A stretch of DNA of 64,000 bases from contig NZ_JARJHU010000005.1 in NCBI RefSeq assembly GCF_029269825.1, positions 372,001-436,000 on the forward strand. The letters run 5' to 3'. Each line of letters begins with the position of its first letter. Position 1 is the first letter of the stretch. This DNA is from Pedobacter sp. JY14-1. GTDB taxonomy: Bacteria; Bacteroidota; Bacteroidia; Sphingobacteriales; Sphingobacteriaceae. Positions 52,056 to 60,207 of the stretch are shown in pieces. The notes beneath the pieces are model-generated. The model was not told the DNA's origin, searched no databases, and was given only the letters and a program-made list of their open reading frames with translations. The position numbers and the translations under genes were made by a program.

Positions 52056-52683
52056 AAGACCCCTGCCCCTCAACCCAATCACTAAACCTGGCAATCGTCC
52101 GCCGGTGCCTGAGCCTCCGGTACACCCCATCACCCTCACGCGAACCCGCCACCGAAGTATTCCCCTCAATCGTCCGGCAGAAATCCCCCTGCACCCCCTC
52201 CACCAACCCACAATGCCCGATCCTGCCCAGCTTCGGAAAATAAATCCCAAACACCAAACCCCGCATCGGATCACGCCCCCTGTGGCTATAATCCCTCACC
52301 ATCCACCCGTCATGTCGAGCCTGCGAGACATCCCTTGAACCACGCACAACCACTCCGCTCACCCCTCCCCAACCCACAACCCTCCCCTTCGGAAGCAACG
52401 CCGGGCTCCAGGCCGTCCGGGGAGCGGGAAACCCCGCATCCCTGAACCACATACTTACCGCCGCCGCGCACCACGGCGCAGGCGTTCCGATACCCACGTA
52501 CTTAAGATAAGCCCCAACACGCGGCCCACAATTCTCACCACCTTCTTCCCGAACCCCGAGGTCCCTTTCCGCTGCTTTGATAACCCTGTCATAACCATCT
52601 CCTACAATACCGCCATCAGCACCAGCACGCCCGCCAATAGCAACAGCCCATAACAAACCACATAAAACCACAACTGTACGCAT
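52054..52683 (-). CDS. CHAP-like cysteine amidase (endolysin-type)
   Basis: A 209-residue protein with a signal-like N-terminus (MRTVVVLCGLLWAVAIGG). The catalytic pattern is APWCAAAVSMWF (C72), then GRIGHCGLVEGV (H157) and TIEGNTS (E173, N175), a CHAP/NlpC-type cysteine peptidase or amidase for peptidoglycan. Residues 114-127 (RGSRDVSQARHDGW) come from an interspersed repeat inserted in frame. Its start overlaps the holin-like gene by 82 bases. The codons are unusually rich in G and T. It is likely the lytic enzyme of a lysis cassette. Confidence 0.72.
   Translation of the reverse strand: MRTVVVLCGLLWAVAIGGRAGADGGIVGDGYDRVIKAAERDLGVREEGGENCGPRVGAYLKYVGIGTPAPWCAAAVSMWFRDAGFPAPRTAWSPALLPKGRVVGWGGVSGVVVRGSRDVSQARHDGWMVRDYSHRGRDPMRGLVFGIYFPKLGRIGHCGLVEGVQGDFCRTIEGNTSVAGSREGDGVYRRLRHRRTIARFSDWVEGQGS
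52308..52337. repeat. Interspersed palindromic repeat inside the amidase gene
   Basis: The phrase CGTCATGTCGAGCCTGCGAG, followed by ACATCCC, is the form of short intergenic repeats common in Bacteroidota genomes. Here it lies in frame within the amidase coding sequence and adds about ten residues between the cysteine and histidine motifs. Confidence 0.6.
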
Positions 52684-52991
52684 ACATCCAAACCTTTAAA
52701 ACGTGAAACCATACTGCCCAAACCCGGCAATCCCAAAAACTTAATCAACCCACTCACCAGCCACAAGCACAACCCCACCAATCCCAGATAACAAACCAGC
52801 GCAAGCAACACCAACACCCAAATCCCCGGATCCACAAAACCCGCCGTCTCATCCATATCCTGCACCACCCGCTGCAACAACGGCCACAACAGCACAAGCG
52901 TAATGAAAAACAACACTCTCTTAGTAACCTCAGCATTCCCCTTCAGGAAAGCCCTTTCTATTAATTCTTTCATAACATTCATAAAACTCAT
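52602..52991 (-). CDS. Holin-like membrane protein
   Basis: A 129-residue protein with three membrane helices (about residues 28-42, 57-87, 105-129), the last ending the protein (LLLLAGVLVLMAVL). It overlaps the amidase start by 82 bases in another frame, the usual tight arrangement of holin and endolysin genes. No conserved holin domain is recognised, so the name rests on size, topology and neighbour. An internal Met may be the true start. Its codons are strongly G+T biased like the amidase gene. Confidence 0.6.
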   Translation of the reverse strand: MSFMNVMKELIERAFLKGNAEVTKRVLFFITLVLLWPLLQRVVQDMDETAGFVDPGIWVLVLLALVCYLGLVGLCLWLVSGLIKFLGLPGLGSMVSRFKGLDVCVQLWFYVVCYGLLLLAGVLVLMAVL

Positions 52992-53029
52992 TTCTAATTT
53001 TTGTCCTTAACGGAGCCGATTTGCCACCA

Positions 53030-53296
53030 GCCTTTGAAGTGCAACCTCAACCCTGACTGCACGCCACACTTGACTGACCACCCTGACTGACCACCCAACC
53101 TGACTGAGCGCTTTGTCCGAAAAACCAGGTGTCTCTGAGCGGCATTTTGCAACATTGCGAAGCTTTGGGGCAAACAGCCGCAGAAGAGACCCTGGTTTTG
53201 AGTTAGCCAGTCAGCCTGACAAGTCAGTCAGCCAGGTAAACCTGTCAGTCAAGCCAGTCAGTGAAAGTCCAGTCAGCCTACTACTGCACTTCAACA
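53030..53296. repeat. Large imperfect inverted repeat with GACTGAC/GTCAGTC units
   Basis: The left arm (about 53030-53142) and right arm (about 53178-53296) are complementary in order: TTGAAGTGCA with TGCACTTCAA at the outside, four CTGACTG units against five or six CAGTCAG units, then AAAACCAGG and GTCTCT against AGAGAC and CCTGGTTTT, and GCGGC with GCCGC at the centre, around a 35-base loop. It fills the space between the DUF6266 gene and the holin-like gene and includes the last codons of the former. Confidence 0.8.
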
Positions 53297-53928
53297 GCCC
53301 CGGCAAACTGCGTAGTGCTCGTAACCTTCCCATCCGAAGACACAAAACTCACATACACATACACCACCTGTCCGCTCCACGTAGCTGGCACCGGCATGTC
53401 AAAAGACAAGTCAGACCGCACCGCGTCCCCAACCGACACCAAAAACGGATTCACCTCCAGCGGATTGTACACCAGCACCGCCAGCTTATCCGTACCCGCA
53501 CCCGGCGTATAAGCCGGTACCGAGGCCAGCCAGGAAAGGTCAATCTGCGCATCCACCGTCGTGGCCCAGGCCAGACCAGCCGCCATTGCCAGCTTACCCT
53601 TGCTGAATAAAACCTGCGGATAATCAATCGACAAAGCAGGATAAACACCCGTCACCGCATTTTCCAGGTTATACTGCACCGCAGCATTCCAGGCGCTCAT
53701 ACCAGGAGCATGATCCTCAAACCCCACCCGGATAAAGGGCGAAACCCTGGAAAGAAACTGCGTAACCAACTTTACTTTCAGCTGCACCGGCAGCTGTGCC
53801 TCACTCGGCACCCTGTGACCCCTGGCCGCAGCCATAGCGATCACGTTTACTCCATTGACCACCCGGCCAACAGTGTTTCCGACCCTACCAACCCAGTGGT
53901 AAAAAGGTCCTCCTAATGATTTTCCCAT
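53281..53928 (-). CDS. DUF6266 family protein
   Basis: A 215-residue protein with the DUF6266 pattern: MGKSLGGPFYHWVGRVGNTV at the start, RVSPFIRVGFEDHAPGMSAW in the middle, VTGVYPALSIDYPQVLFSKG, DKLAVLVYNPL and VYVYVSFVSSDGKVTSTTQF at the end. The family is abundant in Sphingobacteriaceae and has no known role; it often sits beside lytic-enzyme genes, as here. No signal peptide is present. The 3' end forms part of the large inverted repeat. Confidence 0.82.
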   Translation of the reverse strand: MGKSLGGPFYHWVGRVGNTVGRVVNGVNVIAMAAARGHRVPSEAQLPVQLKVKLVTQFLSRVSPFIRVGFEDHAPGMSAWNAAVQYNLENAVTGVYPALSIDYPQVLFSKGKLAMAAGLAWATTVDAQIDLSWLASVPAYTPGAGTDKLAVLVYNPLEVNPFLVSVGDAVRSDLSFDMPVPATWSGQVVYVYVSFVSSDGKVTSTTQFAGAVEVQ

Positions 53929-54056
53929 CGTTCTTCAATTTTATGATGGTCAACGATTAGTTTTCTCTCCCGGCGCACCGCAATACACCGTACTCCGGAA
54001 AGAGATGCCTTAAAGGCATTTGAGCGCGTTAACCAGTTCTTCAGAGGTGAAAGCCG

Positions 54057-54518
54057 CTAGGCACACCTCAGCAACACCCGCTGCAGTTCATCCGCTTCAC
54101 CTTCCCAGCCAAAACGGTGTTTCAACATACCGTCAGGGCTGAATTCCCATACCGAGATCAATGCACTGCCCGACGCCCGGATACCAATGTCAATGATCCA
54201 GTTCCGCTGCTTCGGTCCGCGCACCTGCAATGCATGCTGCCGGCCATCCCTGGAAACATTGCGGATATCGCGTTTCAGCCCTTCCACATCCAGCACATGG
54301 ATCCTCAGCCTGCGCCTGCCCGAGCTGAAAAGAATACTGCCCGTACTTACCTTACGCTGAAGGCTGCTGGCGGGCCCGCTGCCATGCCTTTGGGCAATGC
54401 CCTCATTTCTGTAAGCCGTACCTGCGCTTACCATTTTGCGAACGCTGCCTGCGCCGCCACTTTTTCGGAAAACCCTTACCGAAAGGCCAACGTGGCCCGA
54501 TACTTCCTGGTGTCTCAT
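54057..54518 (-). CDS. Hypothetical protein, basic
   Basis: A 153-residue soluble protein. The first 70 residues are basic and low in order; the rest alternates strands (WIIDIGIRASGSALISVWEF) and ends in an amphipathic helix. No family is recognised. It lies upstream of the DUF6266 gene on the same strand with 128 bases between. A frame on the opposite strand overlaps it, but has weaker codon use. Confidence 0.5.
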   Translation of the reverse strand: MRHQEVSGHVGLSVRVFRKSGGAGSVRKMVSAGTAYRNEGIAQRHGSGPASSLQRKVSTGSILFSSGRRRLRIHVLDVEGLKRDIRNVSRDGRQHALQVRGPKQRNWIIDIGIRASGSALISVWEFSPDGMLKHRFGWEGEADELQRVLLRCA

Positions 54519-54581
54519 TATCCGGAATGATTAATAGTTCGTTAAATTTTTGATTACACAAAGATAACCCTGCTAAAATGA

Positions 54582-54608
54582 ACCAACCTCCGCGCGACGG
54601 AGGTTGGT
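54582..54608 (-). terminator. Terminator of the Crp/Fnr-like gene
   Basis: A perfect 11-base-pair stem (ACCAACCTCCG and complement) with a 5-base loop, 9 bases beyond the stop codon of the Crp/Fnr-like gene. The following U tract is short (TTTT), so efficiency is uncertain. Confidence 0.75.
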
Positions 54609-54617
54609 AAAAATGTT

Positions 54618-55283
54618 TCAAAAAAAATCCACACAATTTTTGTGGGCATCCATAATCTCGGTCATCTGCTCCTTCATACGGGAACGCGCATCAGCCAGTT
54701 GTCGTACTGAAATCCCTAGGAAATCTGCCAGATCGCGAGACCTGATCGGAGCCTGGTTTGCGGGCAGCATACCCGGAAAGTACCGGTAAAAAGTCAATAC
54801 CCGTTCATCGAGATCCTCCAGGGCCAGCAGGTCACGGTGCAGCTTCTCCTTATATTGATTATACCTCAACGCAGTATAATAGGCAAACTCCTTCATCCCC
54901 GGAATTTCGGAATAGATACGCTCCATATCTTGCACAGCGATTTTTCGCACTGTAGTACCTTTACCCGTTACGATCTCATACTGCGACTCCTCCTGGTTTA
55001 TAAAATCCATTAGGGCTACAATAGTGCCGGGCCTGTAGATCCGGAAGAGATACCGGTAGCCATTCAGGCCCCAGGCATAAATCCAGACATATCCCTTCAC
55101 AACATAATAGGCATGCCTGGGCCTGCGGTCCTTTTCCTCCAGCACATGGTCGGTGGAAATTTCAACATTTTTACTCAGCACCTGCCATAGCAGCGGGGCG
55201 AGTTCTTCAGGGAGGGAAGCCTCCGGCCTGATACTTTGCAACAGCGCAAGCAGCGCCTCAAATACATCGTCATATTTAGACAT
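54618..55283 (-). CDS. Crp/Fnr family regulator
   Basis: A 221-residue protein from the ATG 55283 (MSKYDDVFEALLALLQ). The cyclic-nucleotide-binding-like domain shows EEKDRRPRHAYYVVKGYVWI, YRPGTIVALMDFI and VRKIAVQDMERIYSEIPGM. The C-terminal part has a helix-turn-helix (SRDLADFLGISVRQLADARS). No conserved cAMP-binding residues are clear, so the ligand is unknown. It probably controls nearby genes such as the DUF6266/lysis cassette, which lies downstream on the same strand. An earlier ATG at 55355 is less likely. Confidence 0.82.
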   Translation of the reverse strand: MSKYDDVFEALLALLQSIRPEASLPEELAPLLWQVLSKNVEISTDHVLEEKDRRPRHAYYVVKGYVWIYAWGLNGYRYLFRIYRPGTIVALMDFINQEESQYEIVTGKGTTVRKIAVQDMERIYSEIPGMKEFAYYTALRYNQYKEKLHRDLLALEDLDERVLTFYRYFPGMLPANQAPIRSRDLADFLGISVRQLADARSRMKEQMTEIMDAHKNCVDFF

Positions 55284-55530
55284 TGAATTAATAAGGGTTA
55301 AATAGGTTAGTTGATCATCTTTGGCACCATCACCCGGCCAATGCCAGGGCAACAAATTGCCAATGCCTAGAGCGGCAGTATTTATGAGAAGAAGCGTTAA
55401 ATCATATTTTGCTCTGTTTAATTTTTATACCTCAGGAACATTCCTTAAAGATGTCGCGAAGTTAAAACCGAGCCGGATATTCGCAAAATATTTTTGAAAT
55501 AATTTATTGATTTTCAGAACATTAAGCAAC
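55284..55530. other. Promoter gap before the Crp/Fnr-like gene
   Basis: About 250 bases between two minus-strand genes, AT-rich, with no frame of note. It should hold the promoter of the regulator gene; no operator could be assigned. Confidence 0.4.
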
Positions 55531-55560
55531 AAAAAAGGCCGAAACATCCTGTTACGGCCC
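55531..55560 (-). terminator. Terminator of the 55605 gene
   Basis: A hairpin with GGCCG/CGGCC at its base, on the minus strand followed by six U. It lies 45 bases beyond the stop of the gene at 55605. Confidence 0.75.
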
Positions 55561-55604
55561 TTATCTCAAAAGTCGTTCTTAAGCTCTTAAAAAACTTACC
55601 TTAA

Positions 55605-55928
55605 TTACGCCTTGTCAAACACCTCCCGCAGCAACTGCTCTCTTCCAATCGTTACACCCAGACGCTTCCGCAATTCCGGAACCGCCCGGCACTCCAATAC
55701 CAGCATTTCATCGCCATCTGCCTTCGGCTTTAAGATCACCACCTGCCCATCTTCATTGCCGTGCGTCAGAAACACGTAAACCGAATCCTCCTGCGGACTT
55801 TTACCGGTATCCTTAAAAATCTTTTCCGACAATTCTACGTCGGTAAGATCCACATCAATCTCATGGGTGTAAATGTGGGCACTTCTGCCCTCCATAAAGG
55901 CCGCAGCCCTACTTTCTTGTTCTGTCAT
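55605..55928 (-). CDS. Hypothetical protein
   Basis: A 107-residue soluble acidic protein (HEIDVDLTDVELSEKIFKDT near residue 22; DEMLVLECRAVPELRKRLGV near 72). No family is recognised. It has its own terminator at 55531 and lies downstream of an AraC-type and an XRE-type gene on the same strand, with an interspersed repeat between. Confidence 0.6.
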   Translation of the reverse strand: MTEQESRAAAFMEGRSAHIYTHEIDVDLTDVELSEKIFKDTGKSPQEDSVYVFLTHGNEDGQVVILKPKADGDEMLVLECRAVPELRKRLGVTIGREQLLREVFDKA

Positions 55929-55973
55929 ATTAAATATTAAAGTTGTTTTTGTTTCGTTTATTATTCATTCGTC

Positions 55974-56040
55974 ATTGCGAGGTTGCGCAGCGACTCCACG
56001 TCATTGCGAGGTTGCGCAGCTTCCGAAGCAATCTCTAAAC
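55974..56040. repeat. Interspersed repeat, two partial copies
   Basis: The unit CGTCATTGCGAGGTTGCGCA occurs twice in tandem (55974 and 56001), the second followed by the classic end GAAGCAATCTC. This short palindromic family is frequent between Bacteroidota genes. The second copy forms the end of the AraC-type coding sequence. Confidence 0.75.
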
Positions 56041-56330
56041 TCCCTCGGGCCCACCCCTTCCCTCCTCTTAAAGCTCCTGGTAAAATGCCCATGATCACAA
56101 CAACCAATGGTATACGCAATCTCGCTTACCTTCAGGGATGAATGTATGAGGAGATAAAGCGCTTCCTGGTGTAGCCTTTCCTGGATCAGCTCATATATCG
56201 TTTTTCCGAAGCGGCGCCTGGTGAAGCCGTTCAGTACGTACAAAGTTGTATTCAGCCGGGCTGCATAGAACTCGGGGTGGTGGTGCCGCCGGAAGTGCTG
56301 TTCAAGAAGGATTTCGAAATCGCTGGTCAT
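56001..56330 (-). CDS. AraC-type DNA-binding domain protein
   Basis: A 109-residue protein consisting only of the AraC double helix-turn-helix: first HTH NTTLYVLNGFTRRRFGKTIY, second VSEIAYTIGCCDHGHFTRSF, then GVGPREFR. No sensor domain is present. Its last ten residues (FGSCATSQ) are encoded by an interspersed repeat, so the original end has probably been replaced. It starts one base after the stop of the XRE-type gene, so they are one operon. Confidence 0.78.
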   Translation of the reverse strand: MTSDFEILLEQHFRRHHHPEFYAARLNTTLYVLNGFTRRRFGKTIYELIQERLHQEALYLLIHSSLKVSEIAYTIGCCDHGHFTRSFKRREGVGPREFRDCFGSCATSQ

Positions 56331-56331
56331 G

Positions 56332-56706
56332 TTAAAACATTTTGCTCCGCAGCACCTCCATTACCGAAGCCATCAACTCCCGTCCTGTGATCTGGTCAAG
56401 TTCTTCAGCAGTTATAGTTCTGGGAATCTCCCGTTCCTCCCTTAACCGCTCCAGTCGCTTTGCATACTTTATTCTCAAGATTTCCGGTTGATCCAGTTGT
56501 TCCTGGCTGAGCAGGCCGACAAAATCTTCTAAAGAGATTTTGAAAAAGTCGAGCAGCTTTACTGCAGCTAAAAAAGGTAAGTCCTTTTCCTCGCGCATGA
56601 CTTTGAGGAAAGAGCCCTGGGTCAGATTCATCGCTTCGGCTAGGTCGATACGCCGCATGCGGGGTTTGGTTTTGATCAGGTGTTCTATTGCCTGGGGTAT
56701 GGTCAT
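56332..56706 (-). CDS. XRE-like helix-turn-helix protein
   Basis: A 124-residue protein. The N-terminal 65 residues form a Cro/C1-type HTH (RRIDLAEAMNLTQGSFLKVM then KDLPFLAAVKLLDFFKISLE). The C-terminal half is a charged helical region (KYAKRLERLREEREIPRTIT). It is probably a small regulator, co-transcribed with the AraC-type gene downstream (one-base gap). Its partner or target is unknown. Confidence 0.72.
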   Translation of the reverse strand: MTIPQAIEHLIKTKPRMRRIDLAEAMNLTQGSFLKVMREEKDLPFLAAVKLLDFFKISLEDFVGLLSQEQLDQPEILRIKYAKRLERLREEREIPRTITAEELDQITGRELMASVMEVLRSKMF

Positions 56707-56946
56707 AAAAATTGGATAATTAAATTGCTCTACTCGCCATTGTTACATCACAAATATTGCTTGTCCAATGGTTATATTATACAATCACATTTCTGCCGTT
56801 CCGGTAATGCTCCGAATCTGTGCTTCGTCAAGCGTCATCAGGGCAGACCAGCTTTTGAGGTTAAGCTTTTGCCTAAGAGATTTCTGAGGGCATATTTTTG
56901 CTATAATAAAATGCTAAAGTGCCGGCAGACTTCACCGATACATTGA
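56707..56946. other. Gap without an intact gene
   Basis: About 240 bases between the XRE-type gene and the glycoside-hydrolase stub. It would have held the rest of that gene. No frame here continues it, so the lost part was removed rather than frameshifted. Confidence 0.45.
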
Positions 56947-57540
56947 TCAGGCCATCGCCGGGTTGCTCACCTGTTTGCCGTGAGGGCCAATACCTTCATT
57001 GCTCGGGTCAAACATTTTCACCACAAGTTCATTTGTGCCTTCTTTCAGCGCTGGTGTGATGTCAAAGCTAAATTCGGTGTACCCACCGGTATGGGAACCA
57101 ATTAGGGTTCCGTTGATATAACCCGCAGCCTCGTAGTCAACTGCACCGAAATTCAGTTTCAATTTCTCCCCCGGTTTCAGTTTTGGGCGATCAAAGGAAC
57201 GTTTATACCAAAGAGTTTGCGTTGGCAACAACGATTTTTTCACACCTGATAAAGCCGATTCGATTGGATAAGGCACTAAGATTTGTCCTTCCCAGGTCTT
57301 CGGCTTGACAGCTCCTTTTTCAGTTATGGCATAGCGCCATAATCCATTAAGGTTGGTCCAGTGCTCTCTTGTCAATTGCGGGCGGGGATATTCTTTTAAT
57401 GCATTTGCTGGTGAAACATCCTTTGCCCAGCGGCTTTGAATGGTCACGGGCTGCATTTTGTAACTATCTTGCCCAATAGCATTTTTGACTGAAAAAATCA
57501 GCAAAGCCGTGGCAAGGAATAAAGTTTTTGATCGGTTCAT
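56947..57540 (-). pseudogene. N-terminal stub of a glycoside hydrolase family 2 enzyme
   Basis: A 197-residue frame with a signal peptide (to about residue 23) and the GH2 sugar-binding domain: RPQLTREHWTNLNGLWRYAI, VPYPIESALSG, TLWYKRSF, and YTEFSFDITPALKEG. It stops after NELVVKMFDPSNEG, where a full enzyme would go on for 500 or more residues with the immunoglobulin-like and TIM-barrel domains. It is the last gene of the SusC/D-linked operon, 8 bases after the S9 peptidase gene. It is most likely a truncated gene. Confidence 0.75.
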
Positions 57541-57548
57541 TATGTTTA

Positions 57549-60206
57549 TTATTTAAAGTCTTCGTCTGATTCTGGCTGAGAAGATAGCGCATCCTTAATC
57601 CATTGAGGCTCTGGCGCATCCTTCAGAAAATGATCCCAAAATTGAATCGCTCGGGAATGAAAATCTAACCGACTTTCTCTACGGCCCAGACCGTGCCCCT
57701 CCGATTTATAATTTAGCCACCACACTTTTTTTTGCAAATCCCGAAGTGCTAGAAAGAAAGATCTGCTATGGATTGGGAGAACTGCCTGATCAAGTTCATT
57801 GTGAAGAAGCAATAAAGGTGTAGATACATTTCTGGACATTAGTATGGGAGAGTTCTTTATATAAGCTTCAGTATCTTCAAATAAGGTTGCACCTAACATA
57901 TGTCCGAAGCCACTTAAACTATTAATATGGGAAATGCCATCTCTAAGTTGGGTCGCTTGACTGATCATATCAGATATACCGCACATTGAAATTGCAGCGC
58001 TGAATATTTTACTGTGAGTAATAATATAATTGACCTCCCATCCACCTGTACTGCCACCGCAGATGCCAAATTTATTTTCGTTTACCCAACTAAAGCTTTT
58101 TAAATGATTTACCGCGGCATGCACCGACTGGACAACATCGTCGCCTGCATATCTGTACCTCTCTTTTTTGACATCGGGCAGAAAAACCAGATATCCGCGG
58201 CTTAGAAGATGTGGGATACTTATTTCTCCTCCTGATGGCTCTGCATCAGGAAATGAATTCAGCAAATTACTTTTTTCTTCATAAATGTCCATGATGACCG
58301 GATATTTGTTTTTTGGGTTGAAATCTTCAGGTTTATAAAGAATTCCCTGATAGCATTTGCCGACACTATCCTTATAAGTATGCAACTCAGACTTCGACCA
58401 CCAATATTGTTTCTGCGGTTGTAGCGAAGATATTATTTTGAAACGTTCCAAAGACCTACTGAAATAATAGTTAGGATAGTCATTCACCGTCTCTAAGCGC
58501 AAAATAAAACCTGAACATTTTTTAGCAGAAACCATCACGTCAGAGGATAGCTCCGGATATACGTGTTCTATTCCTTCTATATACATCGGTTGCATACTGA
58601 GGAGTTTTAGAGCTTTTTTAGGATAAAGTGAAAGAGAATAAAAGCCAAAGCGTTTATCCAATATGTTAAATGCTTTAAGCAATAATGTTCCGTCCTCTTT
58701 TTGAATTTGTCCAGGATTTTTTATTGCTAAAGAGAATACTGTCTTATTCGTTTTTCCAATCCCATTTGTTAAGTTTTCTGGTGGCCGTCTTTTATCAGGA
58801 TCAAGCAGCCATATATCATATGTCCCCTGCACAAGTATTTGTTTGTCACTCCCTAGCCATCCAACAATTTTCTCCCGCCCAAGTGAATAGGTTGACGGGT
58901 AACCCTGTAACCGATAATCTGCAAACGCTTTTCCAGGAAAGTCCTTTGTCAAAACTAATTTTCTACCAGAAGCAATCTCATAACTACAATAGGCATTTAT
59001 AACTGCGTCATAGTAAACAGCATATTTTCCACTGGGAGACAGTTCTATTACATTCATTGGTCCTTTGCAATCTTTCTCGATGATGACCTTTTCCCCTGTG
59101 ACCGTATTGCAGGCCGTATAGGTTATTCGAGCTTCTTTATTCCAGAATTCGTTCTCATGACCAAATGACGATTTTACAAGCAAAACACTGTCATTTTCCG
59201 ACGCGAATGCTATCTCAGATTCTGACCCACGGAGCAGCTGAGTGATTGTTCCGTTTTTAACATCAATGTTAGAGAGGTATTCCCGGGGATTTTGCGGACG
59301 TTCGAAATTGTTTCCAAAGTAAAAGCTTTTCAAAAAGCTGTCTTTATAACTCCAGATCTCAGGCTCTCCCTTATCATTCTTCCGGGGGGTGCCTTTGATG
59401 GAAAAAAATAGCCTGTCCCCGCTCTTGCTAAATTTGTAATATCGTCCTCCAATTACCACATTAGTTGTATCGGCCAGCAACTTACTGCTAACCAACAATT
59501 TTGAACAGCTTTCCCCGGTCTTATAATGCCAAATTTCCGGTTTTGCTCCAACAGTGGTCATAAAACAGACCTGTGAGCCGGAGTTGTCGAAAATAATATC
59601 GGAAACATCGTTCCCCTGATAAATTTTCTTTTCATTAAAACTTTTAAGATCGACGTAAAACACACTAATGCAATTTTTGCATCCGACCAAGGCGCGCCGT
59701 TTAATTACCAATCTGTCATTTCCGGTCGCAAGCTCATAATTGATAACCTCTGAAAATTTGCGAACTATGGTTCCATCAGGCTTAGACAATTTTAAGTTGC
59801 TATCTCTTTGACAATAATTCAAAATGTAACTGACCGAGTTAATTTTTATTATGTTGTATCTAGTTGTAGCTGGTGTTTTGAAAATTGATTTGTTCTGAAG
59901 ATTTATTGCCAAAAGTGTGTCGTTTGGCAATTTTGCCAGAAAAAATCGGCCATCGTCTGAAAATGTAGGTCCATCTGCATATTGATAACGACGTTCCCAG
60001 GATCCTGATGTTGATTTTATTACCAGCGTGTGGCTTCCAAGAGGATAATTATCTATATTGAACGACGCGAACTCAGCATCAGGGCTTAGGACAGCACCGT
60101 TTACTTTCGGCCAACTGTAGGCAGCGTCTAGCTCGAAACGCTTCTTTTGAGCGTTTACAATTGTAGCTAACAGAGAAAAAAAAAGGGCCAAAAATTCTCG
60201 TTTCAT
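57549..60206 (-). CDS. Secreted S9-family (prolyl oligopeptidase-type) peptidase
   Basis: An 885-residue protein with a signal peptide (to about residue 20). Residues 30-590 form a divergent propeller of strand repeats. The C-terminal alpha/beta hydrolase carries the triad S719 in GICGGSTGGWE, D806 in HNELDQAV and H838 in KSEGHGLG. S9 enzymes cut short peptides, often after proline. It sits one base from the thioredoxin-fold gene and downstream of SusC/SusD on the same strand, so it probably degrades peptides brought in by that system. It is on the long side for S9 peptidases. Confidence 0.87.
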   Translation of the reverse strand: MKREFLALFFSLLATIVNAQKKRFELDAAYSWPKVNGAVLSPDAEFASFNIDNYPLGSHTLVIKSTSGSWERRYQYADGPTFSDDGRFFLAKLPNDTLLAINLQNKSIFKTPATTRYNIIKINSVSYILNYCQRDSNLKLSKPDGTIVRKFSEVINYELATGNDRLVIKRRALVGCKNCISVFYVDLKSFNEKKIYQGNDVSDIIFDNSGSQVCFMTTVGAKPEIWHYKTGESCSKLLVSSKLLADTTNVVIGGRYYKFSKSGDRLFFSIKGTPRKNDKGEPEIWSYKDSFLKSFYFGNNFERPQNPREYLSNIDVKNGTITQLLRGSESEIAFASENDSVLLVKSSFGHENEFWNKEARITYTACNTVTGEKVIIEKDCKGPMNVIELSPSGKYAVYYDAVINAYCSYEIASGRKLVLTKDFPGKAFADYRLQGYPSTYSLGREKIVGWLGSDKQILVQGTYDIWLLDPDKRRPPENLTNGIGKTNKTVFSLAIKNPGQIQKEDGTLLLKAFNILDKRFGFYSLSLYPKKALKLLSMQPMYIEGIEHVYPELSSDVMVSAKKCSGFILRLETVNDYPNYYFSRSLERFKIISSLQPQKQYWWSKSELHTYKDSVGKCYQGILYKPEDFNPKNKYPVIMDIYEEKSNLLNSFPDAEPSGGEISIPHLLSRGYLVFLPDVKKERYRYAGDDVVQSVHAAVNHLKSFSWVNENKFGICGGSTGGWEVNYIITHSKIFSAAISMCGISDMISQATQLRDGISHINSLSGFGHMLGATLFEDTEAYIKNSPILMSRNVSTPLLLLHNELDQAVLPIHSRSFFLALRDLQKKVWWLNYKSEGHGLGRRESRLDFHSRAIQFWDHFLKDAPEPQWIKDALSSQPESDEDFK

Positions 60207-60207
60207 A

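Noticed and set aside
53041..53280. CRISPR-like array because of many repeated short units
   Set aside because: The units are 7-9 bases, unevenly spaced and inverted between the arms; there are no spacers of constant length and no cas genes.
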